A stretch of DNA of 52,981 nt from IMG/VR virus record IMGVR_UViG_3300018080_000230, positions 1 to 52,981 of that record. One strand, 5' to 3'. A program made the translations under genes and the position numbers. The notes beneath the pieces were generated by a model, which saw nothing but the letters and a program-made list of their open reading frames with translations, was not told the origin of the DNA and did not search any database. The stretch is from a virus. Shown piece after piece: positions 25,458 to 33,192 of this stretch (position 1 is the stretch's first letter; the number at the start of each line of letters is the position of its first letter).

Positions 25458-26846
25458 TTATTTAGCTATTGAACTTATTGCCAAACTCGGAGGGGTAATA
25501 TCTCCACCCCATTCATAAGCACTTTTTGAAACCTTGTTGGTATCATGCGGTCTTGCATTGCCGTCGATACCAGCCGTGTTTTCCGAAAACAATCCGCTAT
25601 TGGTTCCACCTTCTTTTGCATCCGTATAATCTTTGATCTTGAGAAAGTTACCACTCGTATCATCCGTAGATAAAACATAGTCAGTGATACTCTTGCCAGC
25701 AGCATTATAATCAACATTGCCAGTACCAGCACCCAATGAAGAATCGTTTGCGGAACAATAAGTAGGATTGGAAGATGTACTTGTAACACACTGTCCACCA
25801 GCTTGCACATGATAAAGACAATTTATCTGGCCTTTAATTCTGCCCCATCCTCGAATACAATTACTTATACTATTATATATCACACAATTCTGAATATCGC
25901 ATGAATCATTATTACCGTCGGTACACTCAATTCCTCGGTACATATCCCAAATTACAAGGTTATGCAACTCGGAAGTAAGGCTCTCTAATGTACTTGGGTT
26001 AAGACGCACTGCACGTCCACCACTTGTATATGTATACCCGTTACCGTCCATCTTGCAGTTATAGACTTTGAGTTTCCAACTCCCGGTCGCACTGGCAGTT
26101 TGTTGGACACAGGATTCCATAGTAGAAGCATTGGCTTTAAAAAAGTGGTTATCAACTATACAATTTCCTGACCCGACATTTGTAAAATTATAACCGTTTG
26201 TCGCAACATTGATGATATAGGAAAATTTTGTTGTTTGGGTAATCTTAAAATCGTAAGAACTAATATCGTGTGTAAAGGTTTGGTTAGAAAGAACAAATTC
26301 TTCAATAACTTGACAGGTTAAATTTCCCGTCTGTGTCCCAACATCAGCAGTAAAATCGCCCCAGGTATCGTAAGTCCCACCCTCTCCAACCGTACAAGTA
26401 CCCGATGTTATGGCATTAAGATCAATAATGTTATCGCTGAATATTTTTAAAGTGGAATCTTGCATTACATCCTGGGTAAGACTCGTACCGTCAATAGGCT
26501 CCACCACCTTTCCCTCTGCTCTCCAATCATCTTCAAGACCTTTTATTTTTAATGCTCCGGCTATTTCTGAAATATTGATGTGTAATGGCGATCTCCGAAA
26601 ACTCGAATCCAGAACAATTTTAATCTCAGGATTGAGAACCATAGCCTGTTCTTGAAAAGAAAGGATGCGGGTCAGGTAGCTTTTGGGAAATTTTATGATA
26701 GCAAAGGTTTTTTTCATGTGATCGGATAATTGCTTATCCGCATCTTTCCAGGAAACAAACATGCCGTCTTTATAGCCCCAATGCTCACGGCCAACCGGCA
26801 TTTCCTGGTTTCCGACTTTCCAGACAGTATTTATGAAATCAGACAT
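25458..26846 (-). CDS. Beta-helix virion protein with capsid-like N-terminus, 462 aa
   Basis: Starts just after a strong bidirectional terminator hairpin; GGAAAAGAG precedes ATG. The first 120 residues are mixed alpha/beta (YKDGMFVSWKDADKQLSDHM). Residues about 150-430 are short strands rich in Asn, Thr and Cys (GNCIVDNHFFKANASTMES, CDIQNCVIYNSISNCIRGWG), typical of a right-handed beta helix. It may be a head fibre or surface appendage. Eight or more Cys in the helix are unusual for a phage fibre. Confidence 0.55.
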   Translation of the reverse strand: MSDFINTVWKVGNQEMPVGREHWGYKDGMFVSWKDADKQLSDHMKKTFAIIKFPKSYLTRILSFQEQAMVLNPEIKIVLDSSFRRSPLHINISEIAGALKIKGLEDDWRAEGKVVEPIDGTSLTQDVMQDSTLKIFSDNIIDLNAITSGTCTVGEGGTYDTWGDFTADVGTQTGNLTCQVIEEFVLSNQTFTHDISSYDFKITQTTKFSYIINVATNGYNFTNVGSGNCIVDNHFFKANASTMESCVQQTASATGSWKLKVYNCKMDGNGYTYTSGGRAVRLNPSTLESLTSELHNLVIWDMYRGIECTDGNNDSCDIQNCVIYNSISNCIRGWGRIKGQINCLYHVQAGGQCVTSTSSNPTYCSANDSSLGAGTGNVDYNAAGKSITDYVLSTDDTSGNFLKIKDYTDAKEGGTNSGLFSENTAGIDGNARPHDTNKVSKSAYEWGGDITPPSLAISSIAK

Positions 26847-26859
26847 TTTCTCTTTTCCA

Positions 26860-26903
26860 AAAAAAGCCAGCTTTCATAGAATATATGGGAAGCTGGCTTT
26901 TTT
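26860..26903. terminator. Bidirectional terminator hairpin
   Basis: AAAAAAGCCAGCTT (26860-26873) pairs with AAGCTGGCTTTTTT (26890-26903), a perfect 14-bp stem with A/T runs both sides. It lies 14 bases from the ATG of the 25458-26846 gene, and no promoter is visible in the gap. Confidence 0.8.
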
Positions 26904-26941
26904 AAAAAAACGATGGTAAAACAATCTATTTCAAAATCTCT

Positions 26942-27487
26942 TTAACCGGCTAATTCAGCTTTCCTTTCCTGGATAGCTTGTAACACCGTTTTTCTTGCCT
27001 TGTTTCCCTTGGCTTCTTCCTGTAGCTGGTAAAAATCCAGCATCTCAGGATTTTCCTCACCACTGATGGTATCAATAGCATCGTCGGCCTTGTAGTCTGA
27101 TATGTTTTCAGCCCCCTGGCTTTCGCCCGGAAACCCTTCATCTTTGCCGTCGTCGCCACCTTCTCCATCATCCTGGCCGTCGTCCACGTCACTCAGGCCA
27201 TCGTCTTCATCCAGACCGGGGGGCAGGGGAGGTAATATCGGATCTTTTGCCTGGCCGATAGCTGTGGGGCTGTCCACCATCGGCCTGTCTTTGCAGGGCT
27301 CGAACTGCTTGCCATCCTGGAAGGAAAGAGCCCATGCGATCTGCTGCGGAGTTAAGGGATCGGAAACTCCATCAACAAACCGGATTTTCTGGCCCATATA
27401 GGCCGGGAGAAGCTTTTCGCCTTTGCGAAAAGACTTGTCAACCTTATCGGTCATCTTAACCCGGTCGAAGTCAAAATTGCTTTTCAT
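26942..27487 (-). CDS. Unknown virion-region protein with acidic linker, 181 aa
   Basis: GAGAGGTGGAACA precedes ATG. A small N-terminal domain (MGQKIRFVDGVSDPLTPQQI) is followed by a Pro-rich turn and a strongly acidic Gly/Asp linker (DDGQDDGEGGDDGKDEGF), then a C-terminal helix ending QERKAELAG. Follows the capsid gene after a hairpin. The acidic linker suggests a flexible capsid- or portal-associated protein. No family. Confidence 0.6.
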   Translation of the reverse strand: MKSNFDFDRVKMTDKVDKSFRKGEKLLPAYMGQKIRFVDGVSDPLTPQQIAWALSFQDGKQFEPCKDRPMVDSPTAIGQAKDPILPPLPPGLDEDDGLSDVDDGQDDGEGGDDGKDEGFPGESQGAENISDYKADDAIDTISGEENPEMLDFYQLQEEAKGNKARKTVLQAIQERKAELAG

Positions 27488-27516
27488 TGTTCCACCTCTC
27501 TTTTTATGATCGGAAA

Positions 27517-27543
27517 GAGGGGGGAGAAAAAATCTCCCCCCTC
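27517..27543. terminator. Hairpin after the major capsid gene
   Basis: GAGGGGGGAGA (27517-27527) pairs perfectly with TCTCCCCCCTC (27533-27543) around AAAAA. On the coding strand the stem is followed by CTTTCC rather than a long T-run, so it may be a partial terminator or an mRNA-stabilising hairpin that protects capsid message. Confidence 0.6.
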
Positions 27544-27563
27544 ATGACTTGATCACGGGTTGA

Positions 27564-28940
27564 TTAGAGCTTGCCCTTGACGTTCTTGAAGACCACGAAC
27601 TTGTTGGGAGCGGTCAACTGCAAGGTTACATAAAGATTCTGCAACCACTGGACATACGCCCCCACCCTGGCAAGCGGAAGCTTGGTCAGGGGAGCAAGAC
27701 GCTTGACACAGATCGTATCAAGCAGCGTGTCCACGTCACAGACGAAAGTATTGCTCGTTCCCGGTATGTCTTCATTCTTGTCATCCACGTTCTGAGGCGA
27801 TGCTGAAAAGGCGACCGTCCTCATGTATTTCAGCACCGTGGAGGTCGGGGTCTGCAACCGGTAAATCTTGTACGCCTGGGGAGTCGCCCCCGAACCGTTC
27901 TTGGTCACGGCAATACGGATTCCTTCACCGGAAGCGACCGCAATACCGGATTCTGCGGACGGAGCGGATTCACCCTTATCCGTGATGGCGGTCACGGCAA
28001 AGGTATACGTCCCGACCGCTGCGCCGAACTGCTCATCGGCTGCTGCAATTGTGGACAGGGCAATGGTCGGGGCTAACGGGCCACCCGTTCCCTTCGCTGC
28101 CGTGGGTTTCGCCTGACCTTCTTTAATAAAGACATCGGGCCGGAAAGCAATGTCTCCGAAAGATGTCCGCACACCGGCGGTCGGCGTACCGATCATGATA
28201 CCCTGCGCCGGATTTACGGGCAGGATGAGACGCTGATCGGGCTCAATAGAGGCATCCAGGGAAGACTGAACACCGTGAGCATGGAAGGAATAGTTGGCTG
28301 AACCGTAATTATCGGCAATGATCTGCGCTGCATCCTGGAAGTTAAGCTGTGAAAGCTCGGCGTTTCTCATGTCGATAATGTGATCCGCACTGGCATTTGC
28401 CACCACCAGGGCCAGGAGTCCATCAAACTCCTTGGGGATGTTTGTGGAATTGCCGTTAAAAATGGTTTCTTCCAGTTTCCTGAGAAGAAAGCGTGTACCG
28501 GCAATGGTCTGGACATTGATCGGGCTCTGGATATTTTTCACCTGACCGGACACGTCTGAAACTTTGCGGAGAGTCCGCAAATATTTCACGACCGAATACT
28601 TACGGGTCAGGGTCGGGTCTGATTCTTCGGGATTCTCGATCTCGGAGACAAACGCACCCTCGTTCTCACCGTAGTCGCTCTCGACCGAATATTCTTCCAC
28701 CGTGGAATATGCGGGACGCTGCGGGATGACCTTTACGGCCTTGAGATGTTTTTCGGAAAAGGTCACGTTTTTCAACGTGCCGTCAAGAGACTGCATACGC
28801 AGTGCTGAACCGCCGGTAAAACCGGACGGATCAACTCCCTGACCCGTTTCCAACGCCTTGATAAGCTCCTGAATCTGTTCGGGAGTCGCCGTGGCGTTCT
28901 CAACGTTGTCAGTGTTGGCAAGTTTTTGAATGTCGTCCAT
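27564..28940 (-). CDS. Major capsid protein, 458 aa
   Basis: Strong site (AAGGAGTTTAAAGA then ATG) directly downstream of the scaffold. HK97-fold pattern: an N-terminal arm (KALETGQGVDPSGFTGGSAL), an extended loop region with YSTVEEYSVESDYGENEGAF, LRKLEETIFNGN (spine-helix region) and PDVFIKEGQAKP. Residues about 285-400 look like an inserted Ig/FN3-type domain (GTYTFAVTAITDKGESAPSA; AYKIYRLQTPT). The C-terminus ends NKFVVFKNVKGKL, as in capsid A-domain strands. The insertion is probably a surface-exposed knob. Confidence 0.85.
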   Translation of the reverse strand: MDDIQKLANTDNVENATATPEQIQELIKALETGQGVDPSGFTGGSALRMQSLDGTLKNVTFSEKHLKAVKVIPQRPAYSTVEEYSVESDYGENEGAFVSEIENPEESDPTLTRKYSVVKYLRTLRKVSDVSGQVKNIQSPINVQTIAGTRFLLRKLEETIFNGNSTNIPKEFDGLLALVVANASADHIIDMRNAELSQLNFQDAAQIIADNYGSANYSFHAHGVQSSLDASIEPDQRLILPVNPAQGIMIGTPTAGVRTSFGDIAFRPDVFIKEGQAKPTAAKGTGGPLAPTIALSTIAAADEQFGAAVGTYTFAVTAITDKGESAPSAESGIAVASGEGIRIAVTKNGSGATPQAYKIYRLQTPTSTVLKYMRTVAFSASPQNVDDKNEDIPGTSNTFVCDVDTLLDTICVKRLAPLTKLPLARVGAYVQWLQNLYVTLQLTAPNKFVVFKNVKGKL

Positions 28941-28991
28941 TCTTTAAACTCCTTGAATTAAATTGAGTTTGGTTACTTGAATAATTTCCTT

Positions 28992-29879
28992 TTACACAAG
29001 CTTGGCTTCTGTCAGCACTGCCTTGACACCGGGCGTTAGCTGGCCGGTAAGCTCGAAATTGGTCGCCTCCTGGAGACTGATCCGGCCATCGTTGTTTTCA
29101 ATGGCTTTATTCAGGGCATCGACCCTCTGGCCGTGGTTTGCCCCGCCACTGCTTTCATGACCGGCATTGTTCAGCCTTTCGGAATCCAGAAATGATTTCT
29201 CAAGCGGGGATGCATCGGTCGGCTGGCTGGATTTCCTGGGAAGGGGCTGACCGCCGATTTTCTCCACGGTCTCATGTACCGATTTCATAAGGCTTGCCTC
29301 GGCCTTTTTCACTTCGGTAAAAGATTTGTAGAAATCCCCCTGGCCTTTCTCGATGGCCGTAATGGATTTGCTGATCTTGGAAATCTGGCCGTTGATTTTG
29401 TCAATGGCCTTGTTCTGGTTCTGGATGGCCGTACACAGACCCTTGACAAGCTCACTGGATTCGTAGGCTTCCACGAAATCGGCATCCTGTTCAGTCAGCG
29501 ACTTGACAATATCGTTCTCCTCGGAGAGCGATTTTTCGGTATTGGCTCCGGTCTCACCGTCACCGGCTTCTCCTCCGGTCTCACCGTCACCGGTCTCACC
29601 GTCACCGGTCTCACCGTCACCGGTCTCACCGTCACCGGCTTCTCCTCCGGTCTCACCGTCACCGGCCTCTTTTCCGGCCTCGCCACCGGCTTCCCCGCCG
29701 GTTTCTTCGCCTTCGCCCTTGACCAGTTTTTCCATCGTACCCAGGACGGAATCAAGTGATTTCCGTAACGGGTTTTTGTCCTTGTCGTCCTCGACCTTTT
29801 CACCGGTCAGGGACTTGGCGATTTCGGAAAGCTCATTGAGGGATGCAAGAGCCTTCTTCCTCTGTTCCTCTGTAAGCAT
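28992..29879 (-). CDS. Capsid scaffold protein with pentapeptide repeat, 295 aa
   Basis: AGGGAGTTTTCCA then ATG. Helical ends flank a low-complexity acidic segment at residues about 70-111 made of GDGET/GGEAG pentapeptides. The C-terminal half is helical (LCTAIQNQNKAIDKINGQIS). It lies between protease and capsid, as scaffolds usually do. It contains at least eight x-K-S-[LFVI] sites (for example IAKSLTGE, PLRKSLDS, DIVKSLTE, SLMKSVHE, PLEKSFLD), possible processing sites for the protease encoded just upstream. Confidence 0.75.
   Translation of the reverse strand: MLTEEQRKKALASLNELSEIAKSLTGEKVEDDKDKNPLRKSLDSVLGTMEKLVKGEGEETGGEAGGEAGKEAGDGETGGEAGDGETGDGETGDGETGDGETGGEAGDGETGANTEKSLSEENDIVKSLTEQDADFVEAYESSELVKGLCTAIQNQNKAIDKINGQISKISKSITAIEKGQGDFYKSFTEVKKAEASLMKSVHETVEKIGGQPLPRKSSQPTDASPLEKSFLDSERLNNAGHESSGGANHGQRVDALNKAIENNDGRISLQEATNFELTGQLTPGVKAVLTEAKLV
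29549..29672. repeat. 15-bp tandem repeat in the scaffold gene
   Basis: GGTCTCACCGTCACC is repeated in phase, with two interruptions by a related 15-mer. It encodes GDGET pentapeptides. Copy number is likely to vary through slippage without breaking the frame. Confidence 0.85.
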
Positions 29880-29891
29880 TGGAAAACTCCC

Positions 29892-30848
29892 TTACGTTAA
29901 AATAGTGTAAAGTTTATTTACTCTTTGTCTCTTTTTATCATTCGAGAGCATCTTAACAATTTCACTCGCAACCTTTTCGGATAAACCACGGCACTCTTTA
30001 AGATGCTTCTTAAGTTTTTTTAAGTCGCTGGTCGGTTTGTTTGTTTGATGAGAACAGATTTTACCCGATACATCATCAATGTAAGTTGAACCATCCAGCA
30101 GTTTCAGAAATTCAACGCTTGCTTTCGCAATCTCATTATTCGTGAAAGTGGTAACCTTGAGACCCTTATCAATAGATTGCTTTCTGAGCGTACCTGCCCC
30201 GGATGCTGGCATGATTGCCTGGCCGGTCTCCATTGCCTTTTCAACATCCAGGTAACAAGATGCATAATGAGGACACGACTCAGTACAGGCAATGGAAGGA
30301 TTGAATTGGCAAACACCGGCAAAAGATTTTACAATATCCACCCAGGTATTGCGATTGATCGGATGTTCCGTGATGGCAATGTTCTTGACCCACGCCTTAA
30401 CAATGCGATTGCCTTTGCGTTCCAGGGTCTTGCCCTCTACGCTTGCACCGATCCTGCGTTTTGAACCCACGGATTTAAGAACACGGAGATGCTTGATAAG
30501 CTGCTCTGCAACCGGCTTCTCATTGGACTTGTAAAGAAAACCCTTTACCAGAAGTCCGCAATAACCGGTCTTGGTATTTTTGACAAACTCATAATCGGTC
30601 GGCTCACCGATCAAATACTGAGAGCCCTTATTGTGATCGTAGTTGAAATACCCGCCTTTCATAAGATAATCCAGGATAAAACCTTCCGGCTCAACCACTT
30701 CTTCCTGGATATCCTCAACGTTGTCACCGGCCAAAAGCTTGATGAAATACTTGTTGTCATCCTCGCCACCGGATTTTTCCAGATCGGTCTCCATACCCAA
30801 AGGGATTGAGAAGTCCTGTCCTACCTTGTAGTGTTCCAGATTTTCCAT
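29892..30848 (-). CDS. Prohead maturation protease, 318 aa
   Basis: Residues 60-160 carry the protease signature: GGYFNYDHNKG (catalytic His H72) and RRIGASVEGK (catalytic Ser S136) followed by VKNIAITEHPINRNTWVDIV, close to HK97/T4-type prohead proteases. A Cys-rich segment (CTESCPHYASC) follows at about 190-200, unusual for the family and possibly zinc-binding. The C-terminal third is helical and basic. The ATG at 30848 has no Shine-Dalgarno sequence and lies directly after the T-run of a strong hairpin; a start at codon 19 also lacks one. Confidence 0.8.
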   Translation of the reverse strand: MENLEHYKVGQDFSIPLGMETDLEKSGGEDDNKYFIKLLAGDNVEDIQEEVVEPEGFILDYLMKGGYFNYDHNKGSQYLIGEPTDYEFVKNTKTGYCGLLVKGFLYKSNEKPVAEQLIKHLRVLKSVGSKRRIGASVEGKTLERKGNRIVKAWVKNIAITEHPINRNTWVDIVKSFAGVCQFNPSIACTESCPHYASCYLDVEKAMETGQAIMPASGAGTLRKQSIDKGLKVTTFTNNEIAKASVEFLKLLDGSTYIDDVSGKICSHQTNKPTSDLKKLKKHLKECRGLSEKVASEIVKMLSNDKKRQRVNKLYTILT

Positions 30849-30851
30849 AAT

Positions 30852-30908
30852 AAAAAAGCCAACCTCTATAACGTAAGGGGAATCCCTTGGTTATGTGAGG
30901 TTGGCTTT
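30852..30908 (-). terminator. Terminator/attenuator hairpin before the protease gene
   Basis: AAAGCCAACCTC (30855-30866) pairs with GAGGTTGGCTTT (30897-30908). The stem extends inward through TATAAC/GTTATG and AAGGG/CCCTT. On the coding strand it ends in TTTTTTA right at the ATG of the protease gene. Confidence 0.75.
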
Positions 30909-30995
30909 ACCCTTAGTGGAGGCTTTCGCCGTAAACCTCGCCGGTTTCCCGGCTTTATACTGGACAGGGGAATCATGGGCTAAACCATGATCCCC
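30909..30995 (-). other. Structured intergenic RNA element
   Basis: On the minus strand three hairpins precede the terminator: GGGG-ATCATGG-type stem (30967-30978 with 30985-30995), GCCGG-GAAA-CCGGC (30940-30953) and GGC-GAAA-GCC (30921-30930). Two GNRA tetraloops and a terminator downstream resemble a riboswitch or attenuator layout. No known class is recognised. Confidence 0.5.
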
Positions 30996-31046
30996 CGTTT
31001 ACGAATATTCTATTTATTTATTAAATAACTAATTTTTTCACAAAAA

Positions 31047-31271
31047 TCAAATTTTTTTAATCAAAATCAGCCCAAACCCGGAATCCTGGGGATTCGTAAT
31101 TGCACCAAGATGGTTCTCGGTTTTGCAATATTTACAGACCGCCATTACCTGATTATCCCGGATTCTGAGCATTCGGGATTTTATGAGTGGATCGCCGTTG
31201 TCTTTTGCCGTCGCTGTTAAGGATTTTTTGCATCCTTTACACCGGAGCTTTCTGACATCTGTTTTAATCAC
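31047..31271 (-). CDS. Com-like zinc-ribbon protein, 74 aa
   Basis: GTG start at 31271, with AAAAGGA seven bases before it, overlapping the upstream gene by 8 nt. Two CxxC knuckles (CKGC at 11-14 and CKYC near 46-49) separated by a basic loop make a small zinc ribbon like phage Mu Com, a translational activator of mom. No mom-like gene is in the window, so a different RNA- or DNA-binding role is possible. It is the last gene before the structured intergenic element. Confidence 0.7.
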   Translation of the reverse strand: MIKTDVRKLRCKGCKKSLTATAKDNGDPLIKSRMLRIRDNQVMAVCKYCKTENHLGAITNPQDSGFGLILIKKI

Positions 31272-33174
31272 CCAGGATTCCTTTTAGGGTTTTTACCAGG
31301 TCAAGCAGCCTAAAAGCGGATTTCGTAATATATTGGGCCAGGTGCTTATTCACATAGATTTTGTTCTGGTAATAGCCTTCTTTTTTCATTGGCTTTTTGG
31401 ACAAAGTAATCACGCCCTGGCGTTTAAACATCTTCACATTGGCCACTCTTTCCTCAAGCTCGTCATAATGTTCTGATGAACTGCTGCGGATATCGGGAGC
31501 CCACCATGAATCCTTAATTGAATTTTTATACTCGTTAGAAGTACGGACAGTGCGCTTGTTCAAGAAAGCATTGACTTTCTCGGCCTCGGCTTTATCCTTG
31601 CATCGGAAAACAATGGCGTATTCTGCGGACTTGCATAACCGGTATCTTTCTTTTTTTCCGGTATCGGGATTTTTCTTGATAACGGATTCTTTGCTGAACT
31701 CCACCGGATCGTCCTCACCCCAGGAATCAGGCCACTGTACTGCGGATGCTTTAACCTTAATATCGTAATCAGGAGTAAGCCCCGCACTTTTAAGCTCGGT
31801 CAAAAGCTGCTTTCCGTGTTCGCCATTAGCTGTATAATTGTGGTACATGAGATTAAATTTATCATTGGCCGTCATGTCATTGATATAATCCTTACCGGCC
31901 ACGTCATAGGAAAAAACATTGTACCCTGTTCTCTCACCCTGCTTTAATGAAATAAGGCTGTCACCTTCTTTCTCCGCTTCTTTCTCAACAAAATTTGAAT
32001 AAGTCGTGTTCTTAAACTTTTTTGCAGCCTTATCAAATTTTGAAAAGTATTCGGTTTCCTTTGGCTTGGCGACTCCGGGTTTTTTCTCAACCACCGGTTT
32101 TTCGCCCGGCCTTTGATGTCTGCGTTTTGTAGGGTCTTTTTTCGATGGCAATAAAGGCAAATCCTTCACACCCTTAACAAGCTCAAAGTTGTCATCAAAA
32201 GACTTGGCGATAGCGATCCCCCGATTCCTGGCCTCTTGCATCAACCTGGCCAGGCGATCCTTTTGGGTTTTCATAAGCTTTTTAGATCGCTTAATCTTCC
32301 CTGCATAAAATCCCAGGAGATACGCCCTGCTTGCGTTTTCTTTCGGCCTGGTTTTATACTTCGATTCAAAGATTCCCTGTTTCCAATCCTTCGTCATGTC
32401 GTTTTGGTTATGCGCTGACTCCTTCATCATTTTTTGCCAGCGTCTTATCCGTGGATTTTTTGTTGATGGAGCAAGATGCAATCTCTCCTTTATTTTTTGA
32501 ATCAGCCCTTTACTCAATATAGGCAGATACATTGGAATATCCCTACCAAGACCTTTGCGGATGATATGAAATCCATGAAGATTTGTGAACATTTTATACT
32601 TATTGCGCTCAAGCAAATCCATGAAGTCATCCATGCTCATTCCTTTGGCTGCGCCCATCCTGACCTTGTAAGCGTATACTTGTTTATCCGGCCAATCCTG
32701 GACAAAACTAAAAACACGCTTCTCGATCTCAGTCTTTGGTTTTTTAACCTTGGATAAGTATTTATCTACTAAAGGCTGTCTCGGTTCTTTTTCGCCCATA
32801 GACTGTGCGTAAGCTGCCCCAAGTTTTGAAACCTCGGTCGCAATCTTACGCTCTGCTGCTGCCTCTTTTTTCACGGTCTCTTTTTTGACCTGTTCTTTTT
32901 TCACTACCCGTTGTTTCGACCTTTTGGCAACAAATTTTTTCCTGGCCTTGATATCAGAACGGTAAACTTTTTTTCCTTCTTTAATCTCGAATTTTTTCTC
33001 TTTCTTCTGTTTTTCTTTTTTGGCCTTTTCACGTTCAGCTTTTCGCTTGGCCAAATACCGTTCCCTGGCCTCGATATCGGACTGATAAAGAACCTTGCCG
33101 GAAGGGAGAATTTTTACAACTCTCCCTTTCCGGCCTATGCCTCTCGGCATAGCCTTTATTAGAATTTTAGGCAT
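31264..33174 (-). CDS. Lysine-rich head-module protein, 636 aa, unknown
   Basis: AGGGAGTTTCACA then ATG. The N-terminus holds two similar repeats: SGKVLYQSDIEARERYLAKR (about 26-45) and GKKVYRSDIKARKKFVAKRS (about 67-86), followed by a highly charged coil. The middle has basic helices (LGRDIPMYLPILSKGLIQKI). The C-terminal 250 residues look globular (SAEYAIVFRCKDKAEAEKVN; WWAPDIRSSSSEHYDELEER). IAKSFDDN and YITKSAF match possible protease sites. No enzyme family is recognised. Its position between head genes suggests virion packaging. Confidence 0.65.
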   Translation of the reverse strand: MPKILIKAMPRGIGRKGRVVKILPSGKVLYQSDIEARERYLAKRKAEREKAKKEKQKKEKKFEIKEGKKVYRSDIKARKKFVAKRSKQRVVKKEQVKKETVKKEAAAERKIATEVSKLGAAYAQSMGEKEPRQPLVDKYLSKVKKPKTEIEKRVFSFVQDWPDKQVYAYKVRMGAAKGMSMDDFMDLLERNKYKMFTNLHGFHIIRKGLGRDIPMYLPILSKGLIQKIKERLHLAPSTKNPRIRRWQKMMKESAHNQNDMTKDWKQGIFESKYKTRPKENASRAYLLGFYAGKIKRSKKLMKTQKDRLARLMQEARNRGIAIAKSFDDNFELVKGVKDLPLLPSKKDPTKRRHQRPGEKPVVEKKPGVAKPKETEYFSKFDKAAKKFKNTTYSNFVEKEAEKEGDSLISLKQGERTGYNVFSYDVAGKDYINDMTANDKFNLMYHNYTANGEHGKQLLTELKSAGLTPDYDIKVKASAVQWPDSWGEDDPVEFSKESVIKKNPDTGKKERYRLCKSAEYAIVFRCKDKAEAEKVNAFLNKRTVRTSNEYKNSIKDSWWAPDIRSSSSEHYDELEERVANVKMFKRQGVITLSKKPMKKEGYYQNKIYVNKHLAQYITKSAFRLLDLVKTLKGILGD

Positions 33175-33192
33175 TGTGAAACTCCCTGGGAA

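Noticed and set aside
29549-29672. Possible CRISPR array
   Set aside because: 15-bp units in direct tandem without spacers, in frame within a coding gene.
29274-29910. Long plus-strand open frames across the scaffold gene
   Set aside because: They arise from the 15-bp repeat, which is open in several frames; they give SPSPVSPSPVS-type sequence with no start signal.
30909-30995. Cyclic-di-GMP riboswitch (GAAA loops, GCC/GGC stems)
   Set aside because: The conserved GEMM core (ACGCAAAGCC-type) is not present in proper order; only GNRA hairpins are shared.
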